From NCBI GenBank assembly GCA_022571215.1, contig JACZYG010000001.1:248001-312000 (forward strand): DNA of 64,000 nucleotides. The letters run 5' to 3'. A model generated the notes under the pieces. That model ran no database searches. It had not been told where the DNA came from and saw only the letters and a list, made by a program, of their open reading frames with translations. This stretch comes from Fidelibacterota bacterium (GTDB taxonomy: Bacteria > Fidelibacterota > SORT01). How positions within the stretch are numbered: position 1 is the first letter of the stretch; every line of letters begins with the position of its first letter. Positions 53,180 to 63,885 of the stretch are shown here, piece after piece. The translations under genes and the position numbers were made by a program.

Positions 53180-54553
53180 CTATTCCATTGGAGCGATAAA
53201 TTCTAATACATCGAATCGAGTGATAATTCCAACAAGGTTATCCCGGTCTCTTACAATTGCAGCAGGCGCATTTTTCAGGGTTTTTGACGCGCTGTCTATA
53301 TTGCTTTTCTCATCTATAACGGGAAAAGGATCATCCATTACCTCGCCGATCAGAGAATTGACACTTTCAGAATCTTCAAGAACCATCCCAAGAAGATTGC
53401 TTTCCCTCACGCTTCCTATAGATTCGTTATCGTTTATCACGGGCAGTTGTGAGATATTGTATTCATTCATTAGCTTGAGGGCGTCTTTCACATAGTTTTC
53501 TTTGCTGACTGAAACCAATTTAGGGATAGTCTTCGGCTTCGTTTCATACATCATCCGCACCGTCACCCTTTCGGAGCCTAATAGACGTTTTTCCCGCATC
53601 CATTCATCTGAATGGTGCTTGGAGAGATATCTGTCCCCCGCATCAGGTATTAAGCATAAAACCTTCTGGTCCGGTTTCATTTCCGCGGCGATATTTACCG
53701 CGACATGCGTAATAGTTCCGGAAGAGCCGCCGCAAAATATCCCTTCTTCCCGGGTTAAGCGTCTGGACATTCGAAATGAGTCCCTGTCCGAAACATTATA
53801 TATTTCGTCTACAAATTTCATATGAAGGGTGCCGGGAATAATATCCTCTCCGATACCCTCAACCAAATATGGCGTACTTTGGATAAGAATTCCGCTTTCT
53901 TTGTAAGTTTTTAATACTGAGCCATACGGGTCCGCGCCGATAATTCGTATGTCAGGGTCTTTCTCCTTTAAATATTCACCAATTCCACTGACCGTTCCAC
54001 CTGTTCCGAGTCCCGTAACAAACGCATCCAGGTCGCCGTCCATTTGATCCCATATTTCCGGACCGGTTGTTTTATAATGTGCTCTCGGGTTTGCCTGGTT
54101 AAAATATTGATTTGATAAATACGCCTTAGGGGTTTCGGAAGCTATTTTCCTCGCGACGGAATAATAACTCTCAGGTGAATCCGCGTTGACCGATGTCGGA
54201 GTAATAACTACTTCTCCCCCTAATGCTTTTAACAGTTGGATCTTCTCATTTGAAACTTTATCCGGCATAACGAAGATAGTTTTATATCCCAAAACCGCAG
54301 CGGCAATTGCAAGACCCGCGCCCGTATTTCCTGAGGTTGCCTCGACAATAGTGCCACCGGGTTTTAACTCTCCTTTTTCTACGGCATCTTTTATGATCTC
54401 GACAGCAATTCGGTCTTTCACGCTGGAGCCGGGATTAAGATATTCGAGCTTGGCGAATACCTGCGCGCCGCCTTTTTTGACAACGCTGTGAAGTTTTACT
54501 ACGGGTGTATTCCCTATAAGTTCAAGGACATTGTTGTAAATTTTCTTCGCCAT
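53180..54553 (-). CDS. cbs: Cystathionine beta-synthase (PLP domain plus CBS domains)
   Basis: LIGNTPVVKLHSVV, LNPGSSVKDRIA, EATSGNTGAGLAIAAA, GTGGTVSGIGEYLKE; two C-terminal CBS motifs. Confidence 0.92.
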   Translation of the reverse strand: MAKKIYNNVLELIGNTPVVKLHSVVKKGGAQVFAKLEYLNPGSSVKDRIAVEIIKDAVEKGELKPGGTIVEATSGNTGAGLAIAAAVLGYKTIFVMPDKVSNEKIQLLKALGGEVVITPTSVNADSPESYYSVARKIASETPKAYLSNQYFNQANPRAHYKTTGPEIWDQMDGDLDAFVTGLGTGGTVSGIGEYLKEKDPDIRIIGADPYGSVLKTYKESGILIQSTPYLVEGIGEDIIPGTLHMKFVDEIYNVSDRDSFRMSRRLTREEGIFCGGSSGTITHVAVNIAAEMKPDQKVLCLIPDAGDRYLSKHHSDEWMREKRLLGSERVTVRMMYETKPKTIPKLVSVSKENYVKDALKLMNEYNISQLPVINDNESIGSVRESNLLGMVLEDSESVNSLIGEVMDDPFPVIDEKSNIDSASKTLKNAPAAIVRDRDNLVGIITRFDVLEFIAPME

Positions 54554-54589
54554 AGTTTTCCCTTAAGGAATTAAATTAATTTTACCGGG

Positions 54590-55399
54590 CTAATTTATCT
54601 CTCCGGATGCCGTTTTTGTATGGAACGATCTTAGTGCAACACCAAATATGATTAATGCAGGAACAATTATCAATGGGGATAGATGATTTTTCGAATAATA
54701 AATTGATAGGGTCAGATCCCAATTTATGACAGATATGGCAATAGCATTGTTTATCATGTGTAAAATAATAGAAGGATAGAGACTGTTAGTCCTGAGGGCA
54801 ATGTATCCGAGAAGGGCGCCAAGCAGAAATATTTGTAATAATTGAGGAGAAAAGTGCACAAGTGAAAACACTAAACTTGACAACATTACCGCTCTTATTT
54901 GGGAAACGCTGTTTTCAAAGGACTTTTGCAAAAACCCGCGAAATAGAACTTCCTCGCTTATTCCCGCAATAATAATAGCTCCTAATGTCAGAAGCAGAAA
55001 AGAGCCGACAGAGTCAACTTTTAACGATCCAATGGCTTTATCCAGGTATTCATTTAGAAATGGCGGAAGAGGCAGAAGTTGAGAAAACAAAGCATCAAGC
55101 TCATACATCAGCGGCTGCAAAGAGAAGCTGATTAGTATAACCAATATTATCGTACCCTTAGGGGGTTTCGATAACCGAAAAGATTTATTAAAATCATACT
55201 CTCTTGCTCGAACGTATAACAGAGCCGGGAGAACGATCATAGCCTCGCCTATGATAAGCGCGATCCATTTTGAACTGTCTAACCCGATGAGAGGAACTAA
55301 CAATACGCCTATAATTGCCGCAGTTGCGAATGCGGTGATGATACCCAGTATGGTGATCCACAGGGCGGAATTTTTTTCAGGCGTAATTCTAAAATCCAT
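54590..55399 (-). CDS. CPBP-family intramembrane metalloprotease
   Basis: AGISEEVLFRGFLQKSF, SSLVFSLVHFSPQ, SLYPSIILHMINN. Confidence 0.92.
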   Translation of the reverse strand: MDFRITPEKNSALWITILGIITAFATAAIIGVLLVPLIGLDSSKWIALIIGEAMIVLPALLYVRAREYDFNKSFRLSKPPKGTIILVILISFSLQPLMYELDALFSQLLPLPPFLNEYLDKAIGSLKVDSVGSFLLLTLGAIIIAGISEEVLFRGFLQKSFENSVSQIRAVMLSSLVFSLVHFSPQLLQIFLLGALLGYIALRTNSLYPSIILHMINNAIAISVINWDLTLSIYYSKNHLSPLIIVPALIIFGVALRSFHTKTASGEIN

Positions 55400-55505
55400 A
55401 ATAAATCCGCAATAAGTTATTTTGTGTCCGGTAGTATGTCAAGTTTTACGAGCGCAGTTAAATTAATAATACGTGAGCGCTATTAGATGTAAGAAACGTT
55501 AAAGA

Positions 55506-56282
55506 CTACTTAGAACTGTTCTTTACGCCTAAAACTATTCCGCATGATACCGCAATGTTTAATGATTCACCATTACCCTTGGACGGAATGGAAATGTTAG
55601 TATCCGTATTAGACATAATATCATCACTCAATCCGTTTGCTTCGGAGCCGAACAGAATAATCGATTTTGCGGGAAAATCGAAGTCATAAATGCTTGTTCC
55701 GCCGTGAGGGGTGGTGGCGACAGTTGTAAATCCGCTTTCGGCAGCAGTATTAAAAAATTCTTTCGAGTCGGATATTTCGAAAATGGGCAGTTGAAATATC
55801 GCTCCCGCCGAGGAGCGAACAACCTTGGGATTAAACCGATCGGCCGAATCACTTGAAAGGAAAATCGAGTCAACGCCGAACCAGGCAGCGGTACGAATTA
55901 TTGCCCCGAGATTACCCGGGTCAGATATAGATTCAAGATATAAAATAGTGTTCATATCATTTAGATTCGGAAATTGATTCTCTTCGGGAAGATGAACAAC
56001 CGCGACCATTCCCTGATCAGTGACGCTGTCAGAAATTGAGCTCATCTCTGACGAGGTAATGATTTCGCATTTATCAACAATATTTTTAAATTCTGTAATT
56101 AATTTGAAGTTTCGTTCGCTCCGAATTGAATCTTCGGTATAAAAAAATCGCTGAATTGCAAAATCTGATTTGAGTAATTCCACGCAATTTCGATATCCCT
56201 CAACCAAAAACAAAGAGTGTTGGGTTCTGAATTTTTTATGTTTCAAAGACTTAACAAGTTTTATCTGATTTTTGGAAATCAT
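55506..56282 (-). CDS. TrmH/SpoU-family RNA 2'-O-methyltransferase
   Basis: LYLESISDPGNLGAIIRTAAWFGVDSIFLSSDSAD, IILFGSEANGLSDD, ISIPSKGNGESLNIAVSCGIVLG. Confidence 0.95.
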   Translation of the reverse strand: MISKNQIKLVKSLKHKKFRTQHSLFLVEGYRNCVELLKSDFAIQRFFYTEDSIRSERNFKLITEFKNIVDKCEIITSSEMSSISDSVTDQGMVAVVHLPEENQFPNLNDMNTILYLESISDPGNLGAIIRTAAWFGVDSIFLSSDSADRFNPKVVRSSAGAIFQLPIFEISDSKEFFNTAAESGFTTVATTPHGGTSIYDFDFPAKSIILFGSEANGLSDDIMSNTDTNISIPSKGNGESLNIAVSCGIVLGVKNSSK

Positions 56283-56300
56283 CTGTTTTCTACCAATAGA

Positions 56301-59300
56301 TCATCTTCCGAATAGGCTGCTTCTGCCGCCACGCTCTTCAATTTTAAGATCTTTAAGATTAAAGGATTTTACATTAATAAGTAAATAATATCCCGCACCC
56401 GGTCCGGAAGGAGTCCAGTTTAGGGAGAACTGCCAACAGTGTAAATCACGTCTAATGTTCACACTATGGTTTGTAATAGTTTTTTTGATAAGGTCGAGAT
56501 TATAATTATATCCTACAGCCCAATCTCTGGTTGGATTAAATTTGACGTCACCGCGAAACCAGAATGATTTTGTCGGATTGTCAGGGTCGGTTTTATTGAG
56601 CGAGTAGCTAAGGGATACTTTCGAAGACCACTCATTTCCTGATAAAGCTGATAAATCCAGGTAGTCGAACCGGTTATCAATATCATCAGCGGAATACTCA
56701 TCAGTTGCATCTCCGAACTGGTTATCCACGGCTGTTGCAGCGCTCCCACGCAAAGTAAAACTTGTGCGGATGGAAAAATTAGTGAGGCGGGGTTTGCCGA
56801 TGAAAACTTCTGAAATAGAGCCGTCGAGCCATTTATAAAAATTATACCTTGAGGAAATGTCAAATTTTGCGCCGGGAATAAATTGAGTCCGTATGCTGGC
56901 GGATAGGGGGCTCACCGGTCTGACTATGGCGTTATAATCATAACTCCCATTGAAGTTTAGTGATAACAATTCAAGTTTGGATTCATTTTCTTCACCCTCA
57001 TTGAGTTTTGCCTGAAATATATTTCTAACGGAATAATTCAAAATTTTCGTTGATCGTGACGGTGTCGCTCCAATGGCTGAGCCTGTAAAATAGTCTACCT
57101 TCAAAGCATTCCCGGAAGGATCCAAACCGTTAGCAAAATACCCATAAGTGTCGCTACTGAAATCCGGAGTAAATCTAAAACCAATAGAGGGGGTCATAAC
57201 GTGCCTGATTGATGATAGCTGTCCTATATGGGGAGAGAAGTTGCCGTATAGTTTTGTAGACATAGTAATTCCGGTAGAGAAAGTTCGTCTCGTTTTGAAA
57301 GATTTTCTTTTGGTTGTTAAGACAGCTCCTTTGCTATCGTACAAAAACCTACCGTTCCCGTCAAGTTGTGGCTCATTCCATTCGTCTATCCACTTTTCGT
57401 TATAGTCAATATTGGGAGAAATAGAGAAATATTTTAAAACTTTTTGCGGACTGTTCAAGGTAATAGAATGAGTCAGAAGTTGGTTTATATTTTCATTTTC
57501 CGTAATAATGGTATCAATAATTGTTGTAACTATATTTCCGGTATCAATGATCGTCGTGTCGAAAGAAGTTGAGTGCGTAACGATCCTCTTCCGTTCGCCT
57601 CTGTTTGAATATGAGTAGTATAACGAATTATACCACCTTTGTTCATCTGATTTTTTCGATCCGAAAAGCTGCTTCCTTCCGACCCGGAAATTATAACTCG
57701 GAAATACTTCCGTAACGTCATTTGTCTGAAGATTTTCTGTTCGAGAAAGGTTGAGCGACAGAGCATTACCGGAACCTTCCCATTTTTTATCTATAGTAAG
57801 GTTGGATATAAGCTGCTGGTCAAGACGACTGTTTCTGTTTGATGAAAGATCGTTGTAAAACCGTTCATCGGATACAAGCCTGACCCTACCGTTTAAATTC
57901 ATTGTCGGGCTGATAGTTTGACGATGATTCCAATTTAGGTCCCATCTTCTGCTATTATTATTGTCAAATGAACGGGGTGTGAGAGAGCCGGAGAGACTGC
58001 CGTTTAACACATATCTTTTACTGTATTTAGAGCTTCCACGAAATAACAGACCTCTCTTGTCTAAAAAATCGATTATTAAAGTGGCATCATGGTATTGGCT
58101 ACCTGCCCAATACAACCCCCCTCCCCTCAAATATCTGCCGTCCCTTGACGTTTCACCATAAGATGGAAGCAATAATCCCGAATGTCTTCCGGCTTTATTG
58201 GGAAAAATTCCGAATGGAAGGGCAAAGAGCGGAACGTCACTTATATATAATACAATTGGTCGAGCAATTACCTTGTTATTTAACATTATTTTCATCTGTT
58301 TGCTCTTAAAGAAAAAATGCGGGTGATCAAGATCGCAAGTGGTATAGTAACCCTCTGAAACGGCCATTACATCCGGACCAAGCTTCAAAATTGTCTCGCC
58401 GGTATAGTACCCGTCTTCAAATTTTGTGATACCGCTTTTTATTTTCCCTCGTTTGGTTATTAGATTATACTCCATTTCGGTTCCGGTGACTGGATTACTG
58501 CCTTTTTGAATTAGCTCCGGCAGACCTATGGTTATTAGTGAATCGCCTGTTGCCTCTCTAATAGAATCCGGAGCCAAAATAAAAGAACTTTTTGCGATTA
58601 ATATTGAAGTTGTCCAGTTTACATTAACTTCGTGAGCGTTCAGGGTCATGTCTTGATACTTCAATGTTGATTTATTTCTAAGCCTTGTGGTTTTACCTGG
58701 AATATCATAAATGATCGTACCGGAACTATAGTTGATAGTCGTATCGGTACCCTGGGCATATTTATCAGGTTGAAATTCACCGATAGCTCCTCCCATTACG
58801 AGAATTGTCCTGATCTCACTATCAAGAAAGCTGATAACAATGGTATCACCTGAAACCTTATTCAACCCCTGTAGTATGCTGTCCTCTGTCATGAAGTAAT
58901 CGCTTGATGCCATCCCTCCCGCTACGATCCTTTTAATTTGATTGTCCTTTATATACATTCGTAAGGTGTTGCCGTTAAGTCTATTTATAACCGTCTTCTT
59001 TTTGGAAACAAGAGTACCAGAATTTGTTTCGGCATCGGAGGGCCGCTTAATGTATACAGTTTGTCGCGATTCAGTCTTTGCGTTGCTTGGGACATAAATT
59101 TGAGTAACTTTTTGATTTTCCAAAAATATGATGATTTTGTCTCCGGTCAGCTTTTCTTCTCCCTGCTCGACGAACGGATCTTGAAGAAGGGTGATAATTC
59201 CCGTCGCCGGGTTATATTCGGATTTTTGGCTTTCGGCATGCAGATTAAGGAGATCAATTTTAACAGAATCACGCGCATAATAGGTCGAGGAAAGGGTATT

Positions 59301-59987
59301 CCCGGAAATAATTTTAGATCGGATAAACAATGTATCGCCCGTCGCGCTATCCACCTTCGTTAGCTGCGGCTCCGAAAAGGCAATAACAGAATCTATCCCG
59401 ATAAAAAAGTCCACGATATTCGCGCGAAGTTCGGTTTTTCCCCGAATATCCGTAAGTATAGAATTGCCCTTTGCTCTGGCGGAATTATTTGACTCATCAT
59501 ATCGGATTTCATCAGCGTGTATCTTATAATCCTTAAAAATTAATCTTGCATTTATTTTTCCGATGGAAATCTTATCTTTGGGATAAAAGTAAACAGTATC
59601 AGCGTACATTTTGTTTTCTAAATTAGTCAAAACCACATTCCCGTAAGCTATTACGAGGTCGTCCTCCGTTCGATAAATAACTTCGGAAGATGTCAATTTT
59701 CTATTGGGGTCAGTGATAACAACGTTACCTTTAAATTTTGCCCAGTTAAGATTCGGAAGAAATTCAACCTCGTCGCTTCGCATATCCATATCGCCACGAC
59801 GAAATAGGACATCCCCCGAAGCTTTTCTGTACTGCTTGCCTCCCTTAATTCTTATAGTTTTCAATTCATCGGCATGAATCAACTCTAACACGCCGAGGTT
59901 CCTATTTTGAGCTTGTAGGGGTTTAAAGATGATCATAACCGCAACAAAAGAAAGAGCCGCTAATTTCACATTAATCGTCAGGATCAT
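56301..59987 (-). CDS. LptD/OstA-like LPS-assembly outer membrane protein
   Basis: N-terminal OstA/LptA-like repeats (ASGDVLFRRGDMDMRSDEVEF..KGNVVIT) and large C-terminal barrel; LFALPFGIFPNKAGRHSGLLLPSYG. Confidence 0.85.
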   Translation of the reverse strand: MILTINVKLAALSFVAVMIIFKPLQAQNRNLGVLELIHADELKTIRIKGGKQYRKASGDVLFRRGDMDMRSDEVEFLPNLNWAKFKGNVVITDPNRKLTSSEVIYRTEDDLVIAYGNVVLTNLENKMYADTVYFYPKDKISIGKINARLIFKDYKIHADEIRYDESNNSARAKGNSILTDIRGKTELRANIVDFFIGIDSVIAFSEPQLTKVDSATGDTLFIRSKIISGNTLSSTYYARDSVKIDLLNLHAESQKSEYNPATGIITLLQDPFVEQGEEKLTGDKIIIFLENQKVTQIYVPSNAKTESRQTVYIKRPSDAETNSGTLVSKKKTVINRLNGNTLRMYIKDNQIKRIVAGGMASSDYFMTEDSILQGLNKVSGDTIVISFLDSEIRTILVMGGAIGEFQPDKYAQGTDTTINYSSGTIIYDIPGKTTRLRNKSTLKYQDMTLNAHEVNVNWTTSILIAKSSFILAPDSIREATGDSLITIGLPELIQKGSNPVTGTEMEYNLITKRGKIKSGITKFEDGYYTGETILKLGPDVMAVSEGYYTTCDLDHPHFFFKSKQMKIMLNNKVIARPIVLYISDVPLFALPFGIFPNKAGRHSGLLLPSYGETSRDGRYLRGGGLYWAGSQYHDATLIIDFLDKRGLLFRGSSKYSKRYVLNGSLSGSLTPRSFDNNNSRRWDLNWNHRQTISPTMNLNGRVRLVSDERFYNDLSSNRNSRLDQQLISNLTIDKKWEGSGNALSLNLSRTENLQTNDVTEVFPSYNFRVGRKQLFGSKKSDEQRWYNSLYYSYSNRGERKRIVTHSTSFDTTIIDTGNIVTTIIDTIITENENINQLLTHSITLNSPQKVLKYFSISPNIDYNEKWIDEWNEPQLDGNGRFLYDSKGAVLTTKRKSFKTRRTFSTGITMSTKLYGNFSPHIGQLSSIRHVMTPSIGFRFTPDFSSDTYGYFANGLDPSGNALKVDYFTGSAIGATPSRSTKILNYSVRNIFQAKLNEGEENESKLELLSLNFNGSYDYNAIVRPVSPLSASIRTQFIPGAKFDISSRYNFYKWLDGSISEVFIGKPRLTNFSIRTSFTLRGSAATAVDNQFGDATDEYSADDIDNRFDYLDLSALSGNEWSSKVSLSYSLNKTDPDNPTKSFWFRGDVKFNPTRDWAVGYNYNLDLIKKTITNHSVNIRRDLHCWQFSLNWTPSGPGAGYYLLINVKSFNLKDLKIEERGGRSSLFGR

Positions 59988-61311
59988 TCTCCTTTCGTTT
60001 TTTCCATAGGCCGGAAAGTCGTTCGAAAAACTTCTTTTCCTTACCTTCTTTTGTCGGCTTGTAAAACAGGGTTTTGCTCAACTCAGGCGGGAGATAGTCC
60101 TGGTCTGAAAAGTGTCCCGGGTAATTATGAGGATAAAGATAACCAGCCGAATATCCTTCATCTTCCATAAGCTTGGTCGGGGCGTTTCTTAAATGGAGGG
60201 GCACGGCGTACGAGCCTCCCTTCTTGACCACCTTAATAGCCTTATCTATAGCAAGATATGCGGCGTTGCTCTTGTGGGTGCTTGCAAGATAAGTTGCTGC
60301 TTGAGAAAGCACAATACGCGCCTCAGGCATCCCGATTTTATCGATTGCGGAGAAGGCGCTATCGGTTAAGACAAGAGCAAAAGGATCAGCGTTCCCAATA
60401 TCTTCAGATGCAAGAATGATCATTCTGCGCGCTATGAATTTCGGGTCTTCGCCGCTTTCAAGCATCCTTGCCAGCCAATAAACGGCAGCATCCGGGTCAG
60501 AACCGCGGATGCTTTTAATAAACGCGGAAATAATATCATAGTGTGCATCGCCTTTCTTATCGTAAACATGGTGGTTCGACAAAAGCGCCTGGCTGACTAT
60601 ATCGTTTGTTATAATTGAATTTCGACCAACGAGTCGGCTTGAAATTTCTAACGTATTCAGTAATCTTCGAGCATCCCCACCACTTGACATGATTAATCTT
60701 TCTTCAGCGTCAGGTTCGATTTTGAGCTTTAACGGTTTCATATATTCATCGTTGCTAATTGCGTTTGACAGAATTGACTTAATATCATTCTCTGTTAGCG
60801 GTTCAAGCTTGATAACCTTGGTACGGGACAGCAATGGAGAAATAACTTCAAAAGATGGATTTTCAGTCGTCGCGCCAATGAGTGTCAATACTCCTTGTTC
60901 AACGCTTCCCAACAGAGCATCCTGCTGCGCTTTGTTAAAACGATGAATTTCGTCTATAAATAACAGGGTGGAATTTCCGTTATTTTTATTCGATTCAGCC
61001 ACTTTGATAATTTCTCTTAATTGTTTAACTCCGGAGTCAACAGCGGATATTTGATAATATTTTGCATCGGCAGAGCGAGCAATAATTTTTGCCAAAGTAG
61101 TTTTCCCGGATCCGGGAGGTCCCCAAAAGATGAGGCTGATAATTTCATTCCTGTCGATTAATTGACGGAGTAATTTCCCTTTTGCCAGATACTTCTGGTG
61201 ACCGTAAAAATCTCCTATTTTTACAGGGCGCAAGCGTTCAGCAAGAGGAGGTCTCCATTGCACGCTCTTCTGGTTTTTTTCTTTAAAGAGGTCCATAGTA
61301 GTTGTAGCCAA
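59971..61311 (-). CDS. rarA: Replication-associated recombination protein A (AAA+ ATPase)
   Basis: PLAERLRPVKIGDFYGHQKYLAKGKLLRQ, FWGPPGSGKTTLAKIIA, LFIDEIHRFNKAQQDALLGSVE, GATTENPSFEV. Confidence 0.96.
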   Translation of the reverse strand: MATTTMDLFKEKNQKSVQWRPPLAERLRPVKIGDFYGHQKYLAKGKLLRQLIDRNEIISLIFWGPPGSGKTTLAKIIARSADAKYYQISAVDSGVKQLREIIKVAESNKNNGNSTLLFIDEIHRFNKAQQDALLGSVEQGVLTLIGATTENPSFEVISPLLSRTKVIKLEPLTENDIKSILSNAISNDEYMKPLKLKIEPDAEERLIMSSGGDARRLLNTLEISSRLVGRNSIITNDIVSQALLSNHHVYDKKGDAHYDIISAFIKSIRGSDPDAAVYWLARMLESGEDPKFIARRMIILASEDIGNADPFALVLTDSAFSAIDKIGMPEARIVLSQAATYLASTHKSNAAYLAIDKAIKVVKKGGSYAVPLHLRNAPTKLMEDEGYSAGYLYPHNYPGHFSDQDYLPPELSKTLFYKPTKEGKEKKFFERLSGLWKKRKENDPDD

Positions 61312-61405
61312 TAATATTACGATAAATTACTCTAATTGGTTTCAATTAGCAACCTGTGAGGAGAGTTAAAAAACTATAGTTGTGTAATAGATAGATTTAA
61401 TTATG

Positions 61406-61478
61406 AGCCACCCATCGGAGTCGAACCGACGACCTGCCGCTTACGAGGCGGCTGCTCTACCAACTGAGCTAGGGTGGC
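61406..61478 (-). tRNA. tRNA-Thr (anticodon CGT)
   Basis: GCCACCCTAGCTCAGTTGGTAGAGCAGCCGCCTCGTAAGCGGCAGGTCGTCGGTTCGACTCCGATGGGTGGCT folds as cloverleaf; loop CTCGTAA gives CGT. Confidence 0.95.
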
Positions 61479-61766
61479 TTGCATCAATACGAAATTTAAT
61501 TGGTAATAGATTAGATAGTCAAGCCGTGAGAAGCCTCAACTATAGTATATTGACTGACAAAAAATAGAATTAGTGGAAGATTTCAATATAGTTGGTAATT
61601 TACTTGTAATATCGTTAATTATCATATATACTGTATAAAATAGCAATATATTTTTAATTTATAGATTATAATTTGGTTAGCACAATATACTTCGCCTGAA
61701 AGGGTAGTAATAATACAATAATCAGCGGAACAAAAACAAAAGTTATTAGTAAAATATGGACAAAGT

Positions 61767-62153
61767 ATGCTATTTATATTGAAAGATACAGAGGGTAGTA
61801 GTTTTAATATTCTTGTAGTGGACGATGAGCCATCTTACAGGAAAGCCATGAAGAGATTACTCAGCAGGGATGGACACAGCGTTACTCTTGCGGAAGACGG
61901 CATTGATGGGTTGCGAATCTTAGAGAACAAAGAATTTGATATGGTTCTGACTGATATTAATATGCCTAATATGAATGGTTGGGAATTTCTTGCTAAAATC
62001 GATACTCTTTATCCTGACCTTCCTGCGGCCGTAATAACAGGCCTTTCCAGCCAAGAAAATATAGCTCCCGTAGACACTTCAATGGCAAAAAGAATCTTAA
62101 AAAAACCGATTTCGATCCATGATATTCGAAAATTGATAGATGAAATACTTTAG
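61767..62153 (+). CDS. Single-domain response regulator (receiver)
   Basis: ILVVDDEPSYRKAMKRLLSRDGHSV, DMVLTDINMPNMNGWEFL, RILKKPIS. Confidence 0.93.
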   Translation: MLFILKDTEGSSFNILVVDDEPSYRKAMKRLLSRDGHSVTLAEDGIDGLRILENKEFDMVLTDINMPNMNGWEFLAKIDTLYPDLPAAVITGLSSQENIAPVDTSMAKRILKKPISIHDIRKLIDEIL

Positions 62154-62249
62154 CTGACCTATTTTTTAAATTAAAATATACTTCTCAGTTTTATTAAATA
62201 TGTTATATTATCCGTGATATAATTGGTCTCCAAGTAAGTTATTGTTAAA

Positions 62250-63854
62250 ATGCAGAATAAATCGTTTATGAATAAAAAAATATGCGTCATCGGTGCAGGT
62301 CATTGGGGGAAAAATCATATAAATACGCTCAGTGAATTAGGTTATTTACGAGGAGTGGTTGATTCAAACAGGGAAGAGCTGGACACAATTCGCTCTCGTC
62401 ACAAAGATGTGAATACACATGAAAGTCTGGATGACGCTCTTGATAATGATTACGATGGATTTACGGTAGCCACGCCATCGGAAACACATTATGAGATTGC
62501 AAAAACTATCATCAAAAAAGGAAAGCATCTCCTGGTGGAAAAACCACTTTCCCTTAAAGTGTCAGAAGCTAAAGAATTGGTTAGACTTGCCAAAGATGCA
62601 AAAGTGAACTTAATGGTCGGCCACCTTTTGCTTTTCCATCCTGCGATTCTGAAGATCAAAGAAGTTTTGAATTCCGGAAAGATAGGGAAACTACAATACA
62701 TATATAGCAATAGGTTGAATTTGGGAACCGTTCGAACGGAGGAAAATATTTTATGGAGCTTCGCGCCGCATGATATTTCCGTATTCGGTTACCTGACGAA
62801 CAATCAGCCGGACGAAGTAATATCAAGGGGAGGAGCATACACTCAATCACATCTTCACGACACAACTATGACCATATTGAAATATCCGGAGAATGTTGTA
62901 GGACACATCTTTGTCAGCTGGTTACATCCGTTTAAAGAGCATCGTTTAGTTCTTATAGGCTCAAAGGGAATGCTATCTTACACTGATTCAGACGCAGACA
63001 AGGATATTAAATATTATGAAAAGGGAATAGACTTTGTCGGGGGGGTGCCGATAAAAAGAGACGGACCAACAACGTCTATCAAGTATGATGCAGGAATGCC
63101 GCTGTTAAACGAATTAAAATATTTCGCCGACCACCTGGACGGTACGCCCGTAGAAAGATCGGATGGAAAGAATGCTATTGAAGTTTTAGAAGTTCTTGAG
63201 AGAGCGCAGGTCAGTCTCAGCGAAGTTGATCAATCGAATAACGATTCAAGAACAAACGACCTGAATGAAAAGGCATTTGTGCATCCATCGAGCTACGTGG
63301 ATGAGGGATGCGTATTAGGTGATGGAACTAAAATATGGCATTTCTCTCATATTCAATCGAATTCATTTATTGGTGAAAATTGTTCGATCGGGCAGAACGT
63401 TAATATCGGCAGTAACGTCAGGATTGGAAATGGAGTTAAAATACAAAATAATGTATCGGTATATGAAGGCGTGGAATTAGAGGATTTTGTTTTTTGCGGT
63501 CCCTCAATGGTATTCACCAATATCAGAGACCCAAGGTCAAAATATCCTCAGAGGGGAGCCGATAATTATAAAAAAACCCTTGTTCGAGAGGGTGCTTCAC
63601 TCGGAGCTAATTCAACAATTATCTGTGGAAACACTGTCGGCAAGCACTCCTTTGTCGGAGCGGGAGCCGTGGTGACCAAAGACGTACCGGATTATGCCTT
63701 GATGGCCGGTGTGCCGGCGGCGCAGATGGGGTGGGTATGTGAATGTGGCAAAAGGCTCGATGAAAACGGTGTCAATCTAATATGCTCGAAGTGCGACAGA
63801 AAATATGTATATGTCAATGACGATAAATCCCGCATAAAAGAATTCACAAATTAA
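62250..63854 (+). CDS. Gfo/Idh/MocA-type sugar dehydrogenase fused to left-handed beta-helix N-acetyltransferase (WlbA-WlbB-like)
   Basis: ICVIGAGHWGKNHINTL, GKHLLVEKPLSL; after about residue 330 hexapeptide repeats GDGTKIWHFSHIQSNSFIGENCSIGQNVNIGSNVRIGNGVKI, GVPAAQMGWVCECGKRL. Confidence 0.92.
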   Translation: MQNKSFMNKKICVIGAGHWGKNHINTLSELGYLRGVVDSNREELDTIRSRHKDVNTHESLDDALDNDYDGFTVATPSETHYEIAKTIIKKGKHLLVEKPLSLKVSEAKELVRLAKDAKVNLMVGHLLLFHPAILKIKEVLNSGKIGKLQYIYSNRLNLGTVRTEENILWSFAPHDISVFGYLTNNQPDEVISRGGAYTQSHLHDTTMTILKYPENVVGHIFVSWLHPFKEHRLVLIGSKGMLSYTDSDADKDIKYYEKGIDFVGGVPIKRDGPTTSIKYDAGMPLLNELKYFADHLDGTPVERSDGKNAIEVLEVLERAQVSLSEVDQSNNDSRTNDLNEKAFVHPSSYVDEGCVLGDGTKIWHFSHIQSNSFIGENCSIGQNVNIGSNVRIGNGVKIQNNVSVYEGVELEDFVFCGPSMVFTNIRDPRSKYPQRGADNYKKTLVREGASLGANSTIICGNTVGKHSFVGAGAVVTKDVPDYALMAGVPAAQMGWVCECGKRLDENGVNLICSKCDRKYVYVNDDKSRIKEFTN

Positions 63855-63885
63855 ACAATTCATAACTTCAAAGGCTCAATTCACA

